In this document: positions 5,694 through 7,514 of the stretch, piece after piece | How positions within the stretch are numbered: position 1 is the first letter of the stretch | Layout: every line of letters starts with the position of its first letter | Source of the DNA: Desulfobacterales bacterium | GTDB taxonomy: Bacteria > Desulfobacterota > Desulfobacteria > Desulfobacterales > BuS5 | Reading direction: 5' to 3' | Assembly: GCA_020056865.1 (NCBI GenBank) | Contig: JAGVGX010000241.1 | Location: forward strand, 1-7,514 | Length of the DNA stretch: 7,514 nucleotides | Position numbers and translations under genes: made by a program | The notes under the pieces: generated by a model | Seen by the model: only the letters and a program-made list of their open reading frames with translations | Told to the model about the DNA's origin: nothing | Databases searched by the model: none

Positions 5694-7262
5694 TTGGACA
5701 AGCTGGTATTATGTAAAAAAGATGAAGAACAGATAAAGGCCAAAGGCATAACACACGCCGCATTACGTTCTCAGCTATCCGTATTTAAAAAAGAGTCATT
5801 CTATGAAAACCTCGTTCGGCCCTGCACTGCCGGTGACGGAATCATCATTTTTAACAACGACGAAATTAAAAGATTATCCGGTTTTTACAATCATATTGCC
5901 CCGAAAAGAAACATCATTAAATTTATTCCTGCTTCGGGAGCCGCAACCCGCATGTTTTGTTTTCTGCATACGATCTATAACAGATTCAAGAAAACAGATC
6001 CTCAGCATATACAGGATTACACCCGGGAGAATTTGCCTGAGTTTGTAGATTTCACTAAATTCATCACCAACATAAACCACTTTGCGTTTTATGAAGAGCT
6101 AAAGACGCTGATGTTAAAAAAAGGGCTTGATATTAAAAAAAACATAGCCCAAAAACAATTTCAATCTGTTATCGAACATGTGCTATCTCCTGAAGGCCTT
6201 AACTACGACAGCTATCCAAAAGGCTTAATCCCCTTTCATCGCTATGCCGACCATATCCGAACCCCTTTTGAAGAACACCTTGCAGAGGCATCCGCATATG
6301 TAACAGATAAAAACGGTAACTGTCATGTTCATTTTACCATATCTGACGAACACCATACATTGATATCAACCCATATAAACACACGTAAAACACGTTATGA
6401 GGAACCCGGCATAACCTTCAACATTTCTTTATCTTTTCAGCAACCATCCACTGATACGATTGCTGTTGATAAAGACAACAAGCCTTTTAGAGATGACAAT
6501 AACAGCCTTGTATTCCGGCCTGGCGGGCACGGTGCTCTGCTGGAAAATTTAAATAATCTTAAAGGAGATATCGTATTTTTAGAAAACATAGACAACGTGT
6601 CTTTTGACCACATGAAACAGGAAACCGTATTGTATAAAACGGCAATAGGCGGATTTCTGATGGAATTGCAAGATGAAATTTTCAGGTACTTAAATGAGCT
6701 GACATGCCGTGATCCGAACACACAATATATTTCGAAAGTGCTGGAATTTGCAAAATCCAGGCTGTCTATTCTGCTGCCTGAAGGCATTCAAAACACATCC
6801 AAAAAAAAACAAGTTGCATTTCTTATATCAAAGCTCAACAGGCCATTGAGAGTATGCGGAATGGTAAGAAACAGGGCAAAGCCGGGCGGAGGGCCTTTCT
6901 GGGTTAAAGGTAGAGATGGATCCATATCTTTGCAAATCGTTGAAAACGCACAGATTAACCCTGCCTTAAAAGATCAGCAAGCCATACTTGCATCGTCAAC
7001 CCATTTTAACCCCGTGAATATTGTTTGCGGCATGAAAGATTTTAAAGGCAGACCATTTGACTTAAAAAAGCATGTTGACCATGAAGCTGTTTTTATTTCT
7101 CTGAAATCAATAAATGGAACGCTTCTTAAAGCCCTTGAACTTCCCGGCCTCTGGAATGGGTCCATGGCGGACTGGAATACCGTTTTTGTTGAACTGCCCT
7201 CTATGACATTCAATCCCGTAAAAAGCATCCTTGATTTACTTGCCAAAGAGCATCAGGCATAA
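5694..7262 (+). CDS. DUF4301 family protein, possible nucleotidyltransferase relative
   Basis: This 522-residue protein matches my memory of the DUF4301 family, which is best known from Bacteroidota, is usually about 500 residues long and has no assigned function. Family-like stretches are PASGAATRM (79-87), RPGGHG (275-280), GDIVFLENIDN (291-301), GMVRNRAKPGGGPFWV (389-404), SLQIVE (412-417) and STHFNP (435-440). RPGGHG followed by NIDN closely mirrors the PxGHGD...NIDN signature of UTP-glucose-1-phosphate uridylyltransferases. PASGAATRM sits where their Gly-rich nucleotide loop (GGxGT) would be. I infer a GT-A-type fold and possibly sugar-1-phosphate nucleotidyl transfer; the reaction and substrate are not shown. 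No signal peptide or membrane segment is seen, so it is cytoplasmic. It starts at TTG, stands alone as a transcription unit and diverges from the lnt operon. Confidence 0.85.
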   Translation: MDKLVLCKKDEEQIKAKGITHAALRSQLSVFKKESFYENLVRPCTAGDGIIIFNNDEIKRLSGFYNHIAPKRNIIKFIPASGAATRMFCFLHTIYNRFKKTDPQHIQDYTRENLPEFVDFTKFITNINHFAFYEELKTLMLKKGLDIKKNIAQKQFQSVIEHVLSPEGLNYDSYPKGLIPFHRYADHIRTPFEEHLAEASAYVTDKNGNCHVHFTISDEHHTLISTHINTRKTRYEEPGITFNISLSFQQPSTDTIAVDKDNKPFRDDNNSLVFRPGGHGALLENLNNLKGDIVFLENIDNVSFDHMKQETVLYKTAIGGFLMELQDEIFRYLNELTCRDPNTQYISKVLEFAKSRLSILLPEGIQNTSKKKQVAFLISKLNRPLRVCGMVRNRAKPGGGPFWVKGRDGSISLQIVENAQINPALKDQQAILASSTHFNPVNIVCGMKDFKGRPFDLKKHVDHEAVFISLKSINGTLLKALELPGLWNGSMADWNTVFVELPSMTFNPVKSILDLLAKEHQA

Positions 7263-7296
7263 GGGGATGTTGTGCCTTTGCATTGCCGGTTTTTTT
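7256..7296 (+). terminator. Weak candidate Rho-independent terminator after the DUF4301 gene
   Basis: GGCA (7256-7259) can pair with TGCC (7284-7287) and AAGG (7261-7264) with CCTT (7275-7278), separated by an uneven internal loop, and seven T residues follow (7290-7296). The stem overlaps the stop codon at 7260-7262. The T-run position fits a terminator, but the stem is broken and weak. Confidence 0.3.
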
Positions 7297-7356
7297 GTGG
7301 TGTTTATCCTGGATTTTCTATCAAAAGAAACCACTGAATAACCCGTTAAAGAACAT

Positions 7357-7388
7357 GGTTTTACAATCAAATCATATAGATTGAAACC
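7357..7388 (+). other. Bulged hairpin in the intergenic region
   Basis: GGTTT-TA-CAATC (7357-7368) pairs with GATTGAAACC (7379-7388) through 10 base pairs with a 2-nt TA bulge and a 10-nt loop. No T-run follows directly. The right arm overlaps the -35 box of the promoter at 7381, so the structure could be an operator-like dyad or the 3' end of an RNA. The function is unknown. Confidence 0.4.
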
Positions 7389-7409
7389 CCTTTAACTTTA
7401 TGATATACA
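7381..7409 (+). promoter_or_regulatory. Sigma70-type promoter with extended -10 for the gene at 7478
   Basis: TTGAAA (7381-7386) matches the -35 consensus at five of six positions. After a 17-bp spacer comes TATACA (7404-7409), preceded by TGA at 7401-7403, which fits an extended -10. Transcription would start near 7416 and give a leader of about 60 nt that contains a run of ten T residues (7430-7439). It is the best promoter match in the window. Confidence 0.5.
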
Positions 7410-7477
7410 ATTAATAAATTTTCAGGTTATTTTTTTTTTAGTTTTGATGGATAAAAATTATTGCCATGGAGGAGATA

Positions 7478-7514
7478 ATGGATATTTTACCGGAGAAGAA
7501 AAAGGCTGCAGAAA
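7478..7514 (+). CDS. Start of a gene truncated by the right edge
   Basis: ATG 7478 opens a frame of 12 full codons (MDILPEKKKAAE) that continues past the window. GGAGGAG at 7468-7474 is a strong, closely placed Shine-Dalgarno. An in-frame ATG at 7466 would add four residues, but it overlaps that site and has no Shine-Dalgarno of its own, so 7478 is preferred. Too little is visible to name a product. Confidence 0.65.
   Translation, partial: MDILPEKKKAAE

Noticed and set aside
7379..7387. GATTGAAAC, like the 3' end of many CRISPR repeats
   Set aside because: It occurs once, with no regularly spaced copies and no cas genes in the window. It is better explained as a hairpin arm overlapping a promoter.
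7430..7439. Run of ten T residues as a terminator
   Set aside because: No stable stem lies directly before it, and it falls inside the likely leader of the gene at 7478, downstream of a good promoter.

Overview
The window looks like chromosomal DNA of a motile, AT-rich Gram-negative bacterium, most likely a deltaproteobacterium of the Desulfobacterales type. The basis is an Lnt for lipoprotein maturation, a CheX/FliN-type chemotaxis protein, an lnt-prfB gene pair, and intergenic CACAGAT-type and CAGGAGT-type repeats of a kind I recall from such genomes. The taxonomic call is inference, not a database result.

Layout. Bases 1-60 may hold the last codons of a gene entering from the left. Bases 61-483 are non-coding and hold two adjacent dyads, a roughly 145-bp imperfect inverted-repeat element with motifs phased at 10 bp, and two short palindromes. 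At 484-1905 (+) lies a three-domain protein with two CheX-like phosphatase domains, a polar linker and a C-terminal FliN/SpoA domain. It converges, with only 7 bp between stop codons, on a four-gene minus-strand operon. Read 5' to 3' that operon is: a small acidic protein of unknown function (5536-5144), lnt (5132-3585), prfB (3570-2472, with the classic CTT TGA C programmed +1 frameshift) and an HD-domain phosphohydrolase (2470-1913). The gaps are 11, 14 and 1 nt, so co-transcription and translational coupling are likely. A 157-bp divergent intergenic region with a heptamer repeat separates this operon from a DUF4301-type protein (5694-7262, +, TTG start). Its motifs resemble those of UDP-sugar pyrophosphorylases. 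Downstream are a weak terminator, a bulged hairpin, a good sigma70-type promoter and the first 12 codons of another gene that runs off the right edge.

How the genes work together. lnt and prfB are housekeeping genes (lipoprotein N-acylation; termination at UGA/UAA). The HD protein and the small acidic protein travel with them without an obvious shared pathway. The CheX-CheX-FliN protein should act at the flagellar switch as a CheY-P phosphatase, similar in idea to Firmicutes FliY but built differently. Its second domain has lost the catalytic Asn (ExxN to ExxH). No flagellar or chemotaxis gene is visible beside it.

I see no phage, transposase, CRISPR, toxin-antitoxin or defence system. The two best candidates for something under-described are the asymmetric CheX-CheX-FliN fusion and the DUF4301 protein as a probable sugar-1-phosphate nucleotidyltransferase relative.
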